From IMG/VR virus record IMGVR_UViG_3300021475_000001, positions 47,040-111,039 of that record: DNA of 64,000 bases; one strand, given 5' to 3'. This DNA is from a virus. Shown one piece after another: positions 8,487-16,891 of this stretch. Under the pieces are notes generated by a model. It saw only the letters and a program-made list of their open reading frames with translations. It ran no database searches and was not told the origin of the DNA. The first letter of the stretch is position 1; each line of letters opens with the position of its first letter. The position numbers and the translations under genes were made by a program.

Positions 8487-9521
8487 TTATCGGTGAAAAA
8501 GCCGGCTAATAACGTTTCTAGCTGACTTTACCGGTGAACCCCATCGTTGTCTTACTTCACCGGGTGTTTTCATCTTCGGCGCGTTTTGTCCGATTAACTT
8601 AACGATTTCACCATGTAGTGGTTCTAACCTATTGTTTATCGACAAGAGAAAGATTGCTAACGCGCCAAAACCATACGCCTCACCTAATACTTCGGTCCAA
8701 TACTTACGACGGTGTGCGGTAAAAGCGTGTTCTACCCATCTCTTTGCGCGTATATTAAAAACAGTCGTATCTATAAATAAAGCACCGTTACTCAACCGGC
8801 GATATTTGAGTGACACTAACTCACTGTCTCTAAACATGGTCATATTTCTAAATTCATCCATTATGCCTGCTTCTAGCGCACGGTGTAGTGATCTCCGCAA
8901 TTTTGGGTCTGATTGAAACGTCGGTAAACGTTCATTCAATGCATTAAAAAATAGCTTTCGTAATTCGGACAAAGAGGTAAACCCTTTATCTGCCAAATTC
9001 ACAACAGGAGGAGGTTGCGGCGACGATTTTATTGGTATCGTTTCTGGTATCGGTTCTGGTTCGGGTATCGGTTCTGGTTTAAGTGTAAACGTCACTGGTT
9101 CCAATGTCATTGGCCGTGACATGGTGTAAGTGACGCTAAACACCGATGTGATTTGCTCGGTTTCACACGCTAGACAGACGGTGTGTCGCGCAGTACTCCA
9201 CGTACTGCGGATCACCGGACCCCCACAATCAGGGCAAGACTTCCCATTGATATAAGCCAACCGGATACTATCGTTCCAATCTAGTCTATGTCTGGTGTGA
9301 GATTTACGTTCTATACCAATACGTGACAGATCGTAGCGAAAGTAGCGCCACCTCGCTTCACTTCCAGATGGGATCGGTTTACCCTTATTACGTGGTTGGG
9401 CGAGATACCACCTAGTTGCTTTGTGAAGCGGAATATCCTCTTCAATCTCTTCAAACAGAACACCTACCGTAAACCAGTCACGGCTACGCAGCTTCTGGTA
9501 GACAAGTGTTTGCCAACTCAA
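8487..9521 (-). CDS. Hypothetical protein with a zinc-ribbon-like CxxC pair
   Basis: This 344-residue protein is not recognised. Residues about 1-90 look like a winged-helix-like fold. A CPDCGG ... CLAC pair near 97-122 could bind zinc. A Pro/Glu linker (EPEPIPEPEPIPE type) follows, then a helical domain. The ordering (possible DNA-binding head, zinc ribbon, linker, helical tail) would fit a replication accessory or initiator protein, but this is only an inference. It overlaps the ParB-domain gene by 4 nt. Confidence 0.55.
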   Translation of the reverse strand: MSWQTLVYQKLRSRDWFTVGVLFEEIEEDIPLHKATRWYLAQPRNKGKPIPSGSEARWRYFRYDLSRIGIERKSHTRHRLDWNDSIRLAYINGKSCPDCGGPVIRSTWSTARHTVCLACETEQITSVFSVTYTMSRPMTLEPVTFTLKPEPIPEPEPIPETIPIKSSPQPPPVVNLADKGFTSLSELRKLFFNALNERLPTFQSDPKLRRSLHRALEAGIMDEFRNMTMFRDSELVSLKYRRLSNGALFIDTTVFNIRAKRWVEHAFTAHRRKYWTEVLGEAYGFGALAIFLLSINNRLEPLHGEIVKLIGQNAPKMKTPGEVRQRWGSPVKSARNVISRLFHR

Positions 9522-10525
9522 TGAACCAGCCTCGGCTGTTCGGGTGTTGCACTATTGATGCGATTGATACGTTCTACTTCGGCACGAAGCGACTTGGTTT
9601 TCTCCGACAGTTCTTCCAGTAGCACCAAGAACATGTCGAGACGCGGTAGCGCCGCCAGATGAAGATGATCCATACCTTCGTCAATCAGGTTCACCACATT
9701 CTTTACATAGCCCCGCAATCGTACTGCCTTTGTTGGCTGTGCCCGTCCGTGCTTGGCTTGTTGCTTCATCCGTGAGTCGGTCGTGGCCTGAACGTAATCA
9801 TCAATAACGTGAATTGACGATGCTTCGTCACGGGTCTTTTTGATGTCACGTGCCAGTTGTTCAATTTCTTGGTTGGTGGAACCGTAGTTTAGTGCGGTCT
9901 TTATCGCCTTCTCGTAGACCACCTCCGAATGGACACCAGCTAAAGCAACCAGAGCCTTGCGACCGATTTTGTGACGGTTGCTGTCGTAACCGTACTTACG
10001 CGCGCGCCGGATCGCTTGCTCTTCGGTCCAGAAACTACTCAGGGCTGCGAGCTTGACATTCCAGCCACGGGCTAACTCAGCCAACGGCTTTTTGTAGCGG
10101 ATGTGCATCTCACAAATCTGGGTTAAGGTGTCACGGTGTGAAGGGGCGGTACCTTCAATGGTGTTCGCCATTCGACACAAGGTTTCGCGTCGGTAGTTGT
10201 CTGCTTCAGTGACCACGTAGGCGTCAAAGACCTTTTTATTGGCCGTGTTTGCTGCCTCAATCCGGTGACAGCCAGTGGCAATCTCGTATTTGAATGGCCT
10301 CTTTTCCGCAGGGTCGATTGTCAGTAAGATGATGGCGGGGAATTCAATCCCATCTTCCATCTTTATCGCGTAGTCGAGATATTTTTCATCGTTGAGTTTC
10401 TGTTCCAGCCGTGACGGGTTCTCCATCGATGCCTTAAGATCGATGTCCTTAATTTGAATGACCTTGACGTAGGTGTACTTCCAACCACCTCTCGTCAGAA
10501 AGGCTTCAGTCTTCGGGTCTAACAT
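9518..10525 (-). CDS. ParB/sulfiredoxin-fold domain protein
   Basis: This 335-residue protein has a ParB N-terminal-like domain: parameter residues LDYAIKMEDGIEFPAIILL and the phosphate-binding box ATGCHRIEAA (the GxxRxxA-type motif, near residue 90). A helical region that could read DNA follows (SHRDTLTQICEMHIRYKKPL, LARGWNVKLAAL). No ParA is present, so plasmid-type partition is not shown. It might instead be a CTP-binding or nuclease-type regulator. It is one of two ParB-domain proteins here, and either is a candidate ligand for the repeat arrays (inference). Confidence 0.7.
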   Translation of the reverse strand: MLDPKTEAFLTRGGWKYTYVKVIQIKDIDLKASMENPSRLEQKLNDEKYLDYAIKMEDGIEFPAIILLTIDPAEKRPFKYEIATGCHRIEAANTANKKVFDAYVVTEADNYRRETLCRMANTIEGTAPSHRDTLTQICEMHIRYKKPLAELARGWNVKLAALSSFWTEEQAIRRARKYGYDSNRHKIGRKALVALAGVHSEVVYEKAIKTALNYGSTNQEIEQLARDIKKTRDEASSIHVIDDYVQATTDSRMKQQAKHGRAQPTKAVRLRGYVKNVVNLIDEGMDHLHLAALPRLDMFLVLLEELSEKTKSLRAEVERINRINSATPEQPRLVH

Positions 10526-10709
10526 GAGTTTCCTCCACTAGTGAACAGTATTTGTCCAGCAATTCAATCAGACACTCGGCGCAGTACTTGCGATTGACGT
10601 TGTTTACCCGCATTAGAAGACCAGATTCTTGTGGTCCATGTCTATTACAACAGTAAGAGCCGGAAGTGCTTGGCTTAGACTCCCACATGCCAAAATCAAA
10701 TTCGGTCAT
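10506..10709 (-). CDS. Small cysteine-rich protein
   Basis: This 67-residue protein has CCNRHG at about residues 20-25 and YCAECL near 42-47, so it may bind one zinc ion. It overlaps the ParB-domain gene by 20 nt and the next gene by 4 nt. Function unknown. Confidence 0.5.
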   Translation of the reverse strand: MTEFDFGMWESKPSTSGSYCCNRHGPQESGLLMRVNNVNRKYCAECLIELLDKYCSLVEETHVRPED

Positions 10710-10870
10710 TTACATCTCCGTAAAGCGCGGGCGATCTTCTTCGCGTGTCGCTTGTCCAGACAGAGTGCCTGAACCTTACCCCGTCGAGATATCACTTGCC
10801 ACGTCTTTTGCATCCCGTTGGTTGGTTCGTAAACAGAACGTGGAAGGAAGACTTTAAAAACGGCTTTCAT
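10706..10870 (-). CDS. Small basic protein
   Basis: The ATG at 10870 overlaps the stop of the ART-like gene (ATGA), so I prefer it over a longer upstream start. The 54-residue product is basic (RRGKVQALCLDKRHAKKIARALRR) and may bind nucleic acid. Not recognised. Confidence 0.55.
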   Translation of the reverse strand: MKAVFKVFLPRSVYEPTNGMQKTWQVISRRGKVQALCLDKRHAKKIARALRRCK

Positions 10871-11547
10871 CGTATCACTTCCAATTCCCACTGTTCGATC
10901 ACTGGTAGTAGCGCCGCCCAAGGATTGGCTCGGCGCTTGGCTTCAATCTCTTCCCTGGTGTCAAATTCACCAGCAAACAATTTGCGGGTCAGTTCACGAT
11001 ACTGGTTGCCCATAATCTCCTGATTCATTATACAGATTGTGGGGTCCCAGATAAGTGACAACAGAGCGTTTAACTTATGGGGCCAGTGTACGACACGGGT
11101 GATTGCCGAAACCGGAATGACACCACGATGCGAACAGGTACCAAGATACCGTAGTGAAGCTTCCCACCAAGTGATTAGATCCTTCTGGATTGTTCCAGGG
11201 ATATAATTGTAGCTGAACTGTTTCTTCCGATAGTGAAGAGTGCGTTGCTTCATGTTACCATCTATACCGTCACTGCCTCTGTTAGCCTGTTCCAGAAAGT
11301 CTTCATCGGGAAACAGGTTGTCATCGTCTAGCAGGTCGGTGTCAACTTCGATTACAGCGCAGCGTGCGTCTCCCTGCACAGCATTGAACGCAAAGTAGGG
11401 TGCGTAGCTGTCGGTCAGATAGACGCATTTGGGGTTGCTGTTAACTGTGTGCTTCCAGTTATTTGTGCCCTTTGCACCGCGTGGCTTTATGCCATTTGTG
11501 AGTATGTCACTCAGAAATGCGCCACTGGTGCCGTGATAGAGTTTCAT
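10867..11547 (-). CDS. Putative ADP-ribosyltransferase-fold protein (H-Y-E type)
   Basis: This 226-residue protein opens with KLYHGTSGAFLSDILTNGI, the HGT/S start typical of KptA-, PARP- and DarT-like folds. It has CVYLTDSYAPYFAF near residues 41-54, where the second (Tyr) element would sit. A candidate glutamate lies in AVIEVD near 64-69. If real, it would transfer ADP-ribose from NAD to protein or nucleic acid, as phages do to reprogramme or protect. The match rests on the first two elements only; a non-enzymatic role is possible. Confidence 0.5.
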   Translation of the reverse strand: MKLYHGTSGAFLSDILTNGIKPRGAKGTNNWKHTVNSNPKCVYLTDSYAPYFAFNAVQGDARCAVIEVDTDLLDDDNLFPDEDFLEQANRGSDGIDGNMKQRTLHYRKKQFSYNYIPGTIQKDLITWWEASLRYLGTCSHRGVIPVSAITRVVHWPHKLNALLSLIWDPTICIMNQEIMGNQYRELTRKLFAGEFDTREEIEAKRRANPWAALLPVIEQWELEVIR

Positions 11548-11768
11548 TACTTCTCAAACCCGTAACCATTGAGGTGAGATATGGCATTATCCAGGTAAAA
11601 TTCGACACCTTCTGCACTTGCACCGACGAGGTGATCAAGCAACCGACGCATGTCACGCATGTCAGACCACTCCCGTTGTTCGCTTGGGAGTTGGTTAATG
11701 GCAACGATGGCGTAGGCAAGAGCCTTTCGCATAATGACGCTATCGCGTCCGGTAATGTTGTTAGTCAT
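11547..11768 (-). CDS. Small hypothetical phage protein
   Basis: The start at 11768 (MTNNITGRD) overlaps the upstream stop as TAATG and is preferred. The 73-residue product is helical (ALAYAIVAINQLPSEQREW, then a MRDMRRLLDHL segment). Function not recognised. Confidence 0.55.
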   Translation of the reverse strand: MTNNITGRDSVIMRKALAYAIVAINQLPSEQREWSDMRDMRRLLDHLVGASAEGVEFYLDNAISHLNGYGFEK

Positions 11769-11956
11769 TATACTATTCCCTTCTCTAAATCGATCTTGCG
11801 CCATTCGTCGCGCACTACCGGATGAAATACCGAAAAGTTCTCCGGTACTTCTGGTGTCCAGTTGTCACGTGCGTGCTGTCTAAACTGCGCTTCTTCTGTG
11901 GTTGTCAGTTTGCGAAACAGTCTATCGGGCATAGCGCCTTCATACTTGTTGGTCAT
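11768..11956 (-). CDS. Small conserved-type phage protein (FRQHARDNW motif)
   Basis: This 62-residue protein has the pattern KLTTTEEAQFRQHARDNW, then HPVVRDEW, which recurs in many phage genomes with no known role. It overlaps both flanking genes. Confidence 0.6.
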   Translation of the reverse strand: MTNKYEGAMPDRLFRKLTTTEEAQFRQHARDNWTPEVPENFSVFHPVVRDEWRKIDLEKGIV

Positions 11957-12194
11957 CTAACTTCTCCTTGATCGGTTTTGCGTGGCGAATTAATCTTTTA
12001 ATAACACCCTTGGCTTGCTTTTCGGCTCGATAGTCACTGGGTGACGCACTACAGATCATACTAAATGGATGATCTTGATGTCTGAACTTGCAGCGCATGT
12101 GCGTACCACCTGTGACACTAAAGGCGATGTGGGTCGCCCCTATCGAATCCAAATATCGTCTAAGCCGTCGATGAAAGTCTTTCTCAACTCGCAT
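11940..12194 (-). CDS. HicA-like small protein
   Basis: This 84-residue protein starts with a basic helix (FHRRLRRYLDSIGA) and continues SVTGGTHMRCKFRH ... SPSDYRAEKQAKGVIKRLIR. The TGGTH and SPSDYRA pattern matches a widespread family of small phage and proteobacterial proteins related to the HicA double-stranded-RNA-binding fold. No HicB-like antitoxin gene is adjacent, so a toxin-antitoxin pair is not supported. It may bind RNA. Confidence 0.6.
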   Translation of the reverse strand: MRVEKDFHRRLRRYLDSIGATHIAFSVTGGTHMRCKFRHQDHPFSMICSASPSDYRAEKQAKGVIKRLIRHAKPIKEKLDDQQV

Positions 12195-12255
12195 CTGGAC
12201 TACTCCAACCTTGGAGTACCCAGACTATCATAAATGACTGATAGTGTCAATAGCC
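12195..12255 (-). promoter_or_regulatory. Short regulatory gap with hairpin and possible leftward promoter
   Basis: The 61-base gap holds a perfect 8-bp hairpin (TACTCCAA-cc-TTGGAGTA) and a minus-strand TTGACA at 12245-12250. A poor -10 (TAGTCT) lies 17 nt on, at 12222-12227. A better TATGAT at 12227-12232 is too close to this -35. I regard promoter activity as possible only. Confidence 0.3.
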
Positions 12256-12729
12256 TTATGCGTGGCGTCTAACCAGAAAATGCATTGTGCCTGATTCCAA
12301 GTAACTTGGAAATGCATTGTCGAGTGCTTCTGGAATTCTTGCGACGTATAACAACATACTGTGAAGTCCAACTTCACTAAATTTGGTGATGTAGTCTGCG
12401 AGTGCGCGCGCAGCAATGACACCAAGCGAGCGTTGCTCGGTAAGTGTCATATTGGGAATGGCATCGGACAGAAGCTCGCGCACGCGGTCAGCTTGTGTCT
12501 CATAGTCGGCAAACGACTTGTTGTTTCTGATACGGAAGTTTGGGGGAATCATGTGACCCATGCCGCGCTCGCGCAGTACGGTTAGAATTCCATCCAGTAG
12601 CCAATCAGCGTTTGTGGTACTGTTGTTGGAACCAATGAAAAACAACAGACGACGGCGTAGGTCCGTCATCTGTTGCTTTGTCATCGATGGTATCTTGGCA
12701 ACGATACCGTCGAATTCGGATTGGTTCAT
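12256..12729 (-). CDS. Hypothetical phage protein
   Basis: This 157-residue helical protein begins MNQSEFDGIVAKIPSMTKQQ and has IAARALADYITKFSE in the C-terminal half. The N-terminal IPSMTKQQMTDLRRRL looks like a small helical domain. Not recognised. It abuts the next gene with no gap. Confidence 0.55.
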   Translation of the reverse strand: MNQSEFDGIVAKIPSMTKQQMTDLRRRLLFFIGSNNSTTNADWLLDGILTVLRERGMGHMIPPNFRIRNNKSFADYETQADRVRELLSDAIPNMTLTEQRSLGVIAARALADYITKFSEVGLHSMLLYVARIPEALDNAFPSYLESGTMHFLVRRHA

Positions 12730-13431
12730 TTAGAATGGTGGTGGAGGACCGTTGTTTGCGGCAGCTTGTGCATACGGGTGCGTCTTGTGGTAGTAATACG
12801 CTTTTAGGAGCACCAACATGAACTTTGCTTGCTGTTCGGATAGATCGCTGATTTTGCCAAAGTCACTTCGATGGGAGAGAACCCAGTCCTTGGCTTTCCA
12901 CTGATCCGCCTGCATGTGTATGTTGTTGGGGCGACGGTCGATGTAGTCCCAATCGGACTCGTATATCTCCATGATATAAGGTCCGTGAGGACAGATATCT
13001 GCCTCTATCGATTGATAGATTTCCCAGGTAAGTGACGCTGGCGGTGGGGGTGGTGGAGGTGAGAACGGGTTTGGTTCCGTTTCGTAAAATTCTGCTTCTG
13101 ACTCAAACCCATTGGGATTGTACTTCTGATACTCCACTTCCAGACGGTTCAGAACTTCTAGCGCGATATGACCAAGTGTCTCACGATATTTCTGAAGGCG
13201 ATTTTGCAGTTCCAGATGACAACGATACACTTCCTGCATCGTGTTCGACTTATCGAGGGTGGCTGTCAGTTGTGAGTTGGTGTAGGCTTCCAATCCAGTG
13301 TTGTTCTTCGTGGTACGGCTGGTCATTGGCTTAGTCCTTTCGGCTTTGGCTTCGGAGGCTTTAGTAGATTGGACAAACCCGGCTTGGCGTAGTCTTTCCT
13401 TTATTTGGTCAATTTGGCTGGTTGGCTTCAT
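12730..13431 (-). CDS. Hypothetical protein with central polyproline
   Basis: This 233-residue protein has a basic, disordered N-terminus, a helical segment (about 60-115), a run of seven prolines near 126-132 and a C-terminal helical part ending NNGPPPPF. It is the first gene of the leftward operon that starts at the operator-bearing region 13432-13586. Not recognised. Confidence 0.5.
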   Translation of the reverse strand: MKPTSQIDQIKERLRQAGFVQSTKASEAKAERTKPMTSRTTKNNTGLEAYTNSQLTATLDKSNTMQEVYRCHLELQNRLQKYRETLGHIALEVLNRLEVEYQKYNPNGFESEAEFYETEPNPFSPPPPPPPASLTWEIYQSIEADICPHGPYIMEIYESDWDYIDRRPNNIHMQADQWKAKDWVLSHRSDFGKISDLSEQQAKFMLVLLKAYYYHKTHPYAQAAANNGPPPPF

Positions 13432-13446
13432 CGGCTTTACTCACAG

Positions 13447-13467
13447 TTGTCAGTGAGTCACTGACAA
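13447..13467. promoter_or_regulatory. Perfect 21-bp palindrome, probable operator
   Basis: The arms TTGTCAGTGA (13447-13456) and TCACTGACAA (13458-13467) are perfect reverse complements around one central G. The site overlaps the weak -10 expected for a leftward promoter whose TTGACA lies at 13488-13493. The half-site TGTCAGTGA matches palindromes near 16.84, 16.90 and 27.62 kb, so one regulator probably binds all of them. Confidence 0.6.
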
Positions 13468-13518
13468 TCGCGCGCTTGACTTTGACTTGTCAATAGGTCT
13501 GAAAGACGGGGTATAATA

Positions 13519-13553
13519 ATGTCATTGACATGATTATATCAGCGAGATATGAT
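13519..13553 (+). promoter_or_regulatory. Sigma70 promoter with overlapping operator-like palindrome
   Basis: TTGACA (13525-13530) and TATGAT (13548-13553) are 17 nt apart, close to the sigma70 consensus. ATGTCA-T-TGACAT (13519-13531) is a 13-bp palindrome covering the -35. A second TATAAT lies just upstream at 13512-13517, with TTGTCA 19 nt before it. This would drive the single rightward gene at 13587. Confidence 0.65.
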
Positions 13554-13586
13554 GCGTTTCTTGAACCTCTTATAACGGATTAAAAA

Positions 13587-13922
13587 ATGACTGATGATCT
13601 TAACCAAGTTGACATTTTGCATATTGCCGTCAAAAAACATATGCAGGATCGTTGGAGGATTCTTCTCCAAACAATCTCTTCCAGTGACGAAGAATTTGGT
13701 AAATATTTTAAAGTGCCAATTGAAGCCATTGTAGCGCAACTGTTCGGTTTTACACTTGATATACTGAAATTACCACGTGCCAATGCCCATCGTTATATCG
13801 ATTTCATAAAGAACATGCAGGAAGACAATTTTATGACCAAAGACGCGGATGAATTTCGAGCGATGATCATAAAATTAGTTGGTGAAGAACACGCCAAGGT
13901 GAAAGAGCCATATAATAGTTAA
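13587..13922 (+). CDS. Lone rightward small gene, unknown function
   Basis: This 111-residue protein (starts MTDDLNQVDILHIAVKKHM) is helical and AT-rich relative to its neighbours. It is the only rightward gene in the leftward block and has its own consensus promoter with an operator-like site. No helix-turn-helix is obvious, and no clear Shine-Dalgarno sequence precedes the ATG. It converges with the next gene, overlapping it by 4 nt. A regulatory or host-takeover role is plausible. Confidence 0.55.
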   Translation: MTDDLNQVDILHIAVKKHMQDRWRILLQTISSSDEEFGKYFKVPIEAIVAQLFGFTLDILKLPRANAHRYIDFIKNMQEDNFMTKDADEFRAMIIKLVGEEHAKVKEPYNS

Positions 13923-14503
13923 CTGGCTCTAACCCTAGGTTCATCATCGTCGTCATTTTGTGGTACTGGCACTAACGCAAATCCATCGGCTAATGGTTGT
14001 ATACTGACAATCGGCATGGTGACAATATGCGGTTGTGACTCATAAGGCGGTCTAGGCAGGGGTAACGTGTCATCCTGCCACCATTGTTTTAACAGTGTGT
14101 AATATCCATCGGGACCATACCAAGTGTCGGTCGCTACGGTAGTTTTAGCGACCGGCACGGTATTAGTGTTGATAGCAAAGCCTGGCGGTTCATCCAACGG
14201 GCAATAAGGCGGCAGATAAGTCAGTGGTTCAGTGTTATCTGGTAGTAGTGCGCGTCTGTAAGCGATGATCAGCTCAAGCTGGACATGACTTAACACTAGC
14301 GCATTTGCTGCGCGTCGATTGTCGATAAAGCGATTGATGATATCGCAGATCACCTCGCGATCCCATGTTTCTAGATCAGTAAATGTTGCCGCAAATATTA
14401 ACTCATTTTTGGCATGATCCAATGCTTCTTCAATTTTCCTTTTTAGAAGAGAAAAAGTTTTATCAATGTGTTTTCTTGTGTCCTGTCGCGTGCTATGTGA
14501 CAC
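13919..14503 (-). CDS. Hypothetical phage protein
   Basis: This 194-residue protein has a helical N-terminal half with basic residues (SLLKRKIEEALDHAKNEL), a Pro-rich middle (TYLPPYCPLDEPPG) and an acidic end (NDDDDEPRV). It is not recognised. The gene ends against the convergent rightward gene. Confidence 0.5.
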   Translation of the reverse strand: MSHSTRQDTRKHIDKTFSLLKRKIEEALDHAKNELIFAATFTDLETWDREVICDIINRFIDNRRAANALVLSHVQLELIIAYRRALLPDNTEPLTYLPPYCPLDEPPGFAINTNTVPVAKTTVATDTWYGPDGYYTLLKQWWQDDTLPLPRPPYESQPHIVTMPIVSIQPLADGFALVPVPQNDDDDEPRVRAS

Positions 14504-14539
14504 GCTGTTGATCCCTTTTCCGAGGGTTGATGAAGAAAT

Positions 14540-14570
14540 CGCCCCTGACCGCTGATCCCGGTCAGGGGCG
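14540..14570 (-). terminator. Strong hairpin terminator downstream of the 14592 gene
   Basis: An 11-bp perfect stem (CGCCCCTGACC with GGTCAGGGGCG) closes a 9-nt loop. On the minus strand ATTTCTTC follows, and on the plus strand AAGTTTTGTG, so it may work in both directions. It separates the ParB/14592 operon from the next leftward gene. Confidence 0.6.
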
Positions 14571-14591
14571 AAGTTTTGTGTGTGTTACGTG

Positions 14592-15170
14592 TTATTCAGC
14601 CGCATCATCGATGGCGTCTGGCAACAGGGCACGTGGACGTGGACCCTGTTTGTCATCAATCTTTTTCATCACTGCCAGACCAACAGGCTTGGAGATGGCA
14701 TTTTGCTCGATTGCCAGTTCCGCCTTACGCATGACATTTTTTAGTGTTGATGCTGCCCGCTCCCCAATCGATTGGAGATAAACCGGAAGAAACAGGTCGT
14801 GATCATCGTTCTTGATTACGCGCAGTCCCGCTGTTTTGTGATACGCGCGTGGGATAGAACAGGAAACCTCTTCCTCGGTTGGCAGTTCATCGCGTCCGCG
14901 CTGACCAGTATCATAATACGTTGCTGTCACTGGCAGTGACACGATGTTGTAGTTAGCCTGTAAGGCTTCACGGATTTTGTTACACCGCGAATAAACCCCT
15001 TGATACACTTCGCGACCCAGTTCGTCCGTAGGGAGCCATGGATCGATAGTGGGTAGTGGGCGGTTTAGTGCAGAGTGAGCAATTTCGACCAGTGTCGGAT
15101 CACGATTGCCTTGTTCGATGAGACGGTAAGCCCCGCTCACCAATAAGCGCCCGTAACTGTCAAGTAACAT
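14592..15170 (-). CDS. Hypothetical phage protein
   Basis: This 192-residue protein begins MLLDSYGRLLVSGAYRLIEQ and is mostly helical, with a C-terminal ALLPDAIDDAAE. It follows the ParB coiled-coil gene by 22 nt and ends at a terminator, so the two form an operon. No motif is recognised. Confidence 0.55.
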   Translation of the reverse strand: MLLDSYGRLLVSGAYRLIEQGNRDPTLVEIAHSALNRPLPTIDPWLPTDELGREVYQGVYSRCNKIREALQANYNIVSLPVTATYYDTGQRGRDELPTEEEVSCSIPRAYHKTAGLRVIKNDDHDLFLPVYLQSIGERAASTLKNVMRKAELAIEQNAISKPVGLAVMKKIDDKQGPRPRALLPDAIDDAAE

Positions 15171-15192
15171 AGACTTTCCTTTCCCTGGTTAT

Positions 15193-16731
15193 TCACGCGT
15201 CCACGTGAATGTCGTTGCCATTTTCGATTGCCGGTTGGTCAATCGTTGTCGGCTCAGTAAAACCGTCGAGAATGCGGAGTGCGCGACGAAGATTTGCTTT
15301 AGCCACCTGGTGATTGACACTCATAACGAGTTCAATACCAGACGGACGCTCACGGCTTAGTGTCTGTAGTTTGTCCGCTGTGACTTGTGCAGCGGAGGCA
15401 AACCGCGCGATATCGCGTTCGGCACGATGCCAACGACTTGACCAGTTCTCGCGTTCCAGTTCTTCAGCAATACGGCGTCTTTCGGCCTCGTCGGCGATAT
15501 GTGACAACATACGTGGTCCAGCTACCATCTCACGTAATGTGTCAGTAATCCAGTCGGACGTAAGCTCGCGCTGTTTCTTGCCGCCGACTATCGTCTGATC
15601 TTTAAAGCGTTGGACAATGGCACGGGCAATACCGGCTTGTGCAGTAACCGGCAGTACTGCTTTAATCGCGTTGCTGGTCACCAACTCACGAAACGTTTCG
15701 AGATGTGAGGGTACGATAAAAACCCGACCACATCCGGTCATGTCAAAAGCCGGTGGCTTTTCCTTTTCCCGTGCTACTACACGTTCCTTACGTTCCGCAG
15801 CGTTGGTCTGATTAGCTTCGACTTTTGGTTTTGCCGCGCGAGCGACTTCCGCCGCACGTTTGGTAGTCTCCGCTGCAACACGTCGTTGTTCAGCTTGGTG
15901 TGCAGCTTCCTGGCGTCTTGTCTCAGCTTCCTCGGCATGCAGACGTGCCGAGGCTTCACGTGCGGCAGCTTCACGGCGTTGTTTCTCTTCTTGTGCAGCC
16001 TGTTTGGCACGTTTGGCAGCTTTAACTTCTTCACGGTGACGTTGAGCTTCCACCGCGCGTTTTTGTGCCTGTTCTTCAGCGGCGATACGGTGTTCTTCTG
16101 CTTCCTTGGCAGCAGCCTCGGCAGCGGCAATACGCTTAAGCTCAACTTCCTGTTCAGCTTCGTATCGTGCGATTTCCTCGCGTTCGATACGGTCATAGTC
16201 ACCACTACTCTTTAGATGGGCGATCTGCGCACGAACAACGTGTTCACCGATTCCGCGCACATCGTGGAGTTTTTCATAGATGGTTTTTGTACCGATACCG
16301 TCCCGACGTTGACCCCCGAGATTCGCACGCGCGATTTCGCGTGTGCGAAGTTCTTCACGCAAGCAACGTCGTAACGCGGCAGCAACGGAACCGGCGGTTG
16401 ATAGTGAAGTTGCGCCACGCTGGGTGGCGTTTTCTACTGCATAGGCGTGAATCACTTGGTCATCATCAAAGTCACCGACAAACAAGTCAGCTTCAGTGAT
16501 GCCGTGTTGAAGCGCCCCCTGACGGCGATGTTCACCCGCAACCATTTGATACTTCGGTAGCTTGGAACCAGAACGCCAATCGGGGTTGAGGCGAACGATG
16601 CATCCACCCCAGAACTTGTGTGACTTAATGGATTTCACCAACTCCGCGACATTGTTCTCGTCAATCGGATCGACAGCAAAGTCACGGTAAGGATTTCTGG
16701 CTAGATTAGCCTCGTCTATTTTAATCAGCAT
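15193..16731 (-). CDS. ParB-like protein with long Ala/Arg/Glu coiled coil
   Basis: This 512-residue protein has a ParB N-terminal domain: NPYRDFAVDPIDENNV at the start and the nucleotide box MVAGEHRRQGAL near residue 65. An extended coiled coil of about 130 residues follows (roughly 185-315), rich in Ala, Arg and Glu, then a C-terminal helical domain. Phage proteins of this type bind DNA sites or act in replication and partition. With no ParA in view, a DNA-organising or regulatory role is as likely. It is the first gene of the leftward operon from the 16.8-kb control region. A GC-rich 7-bp hairpin (16763-16780) lies in its leader. Confidence 0.75.
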   Translation of the reverse strand: MLIKIDEANLARNPYRDFAVDPIDENNVAELVKSIKSHKFWGGCIVRLNPDWRSGSKLPKYQMVAGEHRRQGALQHGITEADLFVGDFDDDQVIHAYAVENATQRGATSLSTAGSVAAALRRCLREELRTREIARANLGGQRRDGIGTKTIYEKLHDVRGIGEHVVRAQIAHLKSSGDYDRIEREEIARYEAEQEVELKRIAAAEAAAKEAEEHRIAAEEQAQKRAVEAQRHREEVKAAKRAKQAAQEEKQRREAAAREASARLHAEEAETRRQEAAHQAEQRRVAAETTKRAAEVARAAKPKVEANQTNAAERKERVVAREKEKPPAFDMTGCGRVFIVPSHLETFRELVTSNAIKAVLPVTAQAGIARAIVQRFKDQTIVGGKKQRELTSDWITDTLREMVAGPRMLSHIADEAERRRIAEELERENWSSRWHRAERDIARFASAAQVTADKLQTLSRERPSGIELVMSVNHQVAKANLRRALRILDGFTEPTTIDQPAIENGNDIHVDA

Positions 16732-16795
16732 CTGTCATCAAGACCTCTTAAGAGAGGGGCCGCCTCCCCCCGAGGGGAGGGCACCCGACTGTTGT

Positions 16796-16823
16796 GTCAT
16801 AGCAGAGAAAAAGATGCTGTCAA
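16796..16823 (-). promoter_or_regulatory. Leftward sigma70-like promoter for the ParB-like operon
   Basis: On the minus strand TTGACA (16818-16823) and TATGAC (16796-16801) are 16 nt apart. The operator-like palindrome at 16835-16847 lies just upstream. Transcripts would begin near 16790 and pass through the GC-rich hairpin CCTCCCC/GGGGAGG before the start at 16731. Confidence 0.65.
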
Positions 16824-16834
16824 CAGCTAAGTCG

Positions 16835-16847
16835 ATGTCAGTGACAT
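16835..16847. promoter_or_regulatory. Operator-like palindrome ATGTCA-G-TGACAT
   Basis: This 13-bp sequence is a perfect palindrome. It lies between two divergent promoters, and the same core recurs at 16892-16904. Its sequence agrees with the sites at 13447, 13519 and 27613. Confidence 0.6.
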
Positions 16848-16891
16848 TCCAAATTTTTCAGAGTGTGACACTCAATCATAATACCAAATAG

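Noticed and set aside
11940-12194. HicAB toxin-antitoxin module
   Set aside because: Only a HicA-like protein is seen; the adjacent genes are not HicB-like.
9518-16731. Complete ParABS partition system
   Set aside because: Two ParB-domain proteins are present, but no ParA ATPase was seen.
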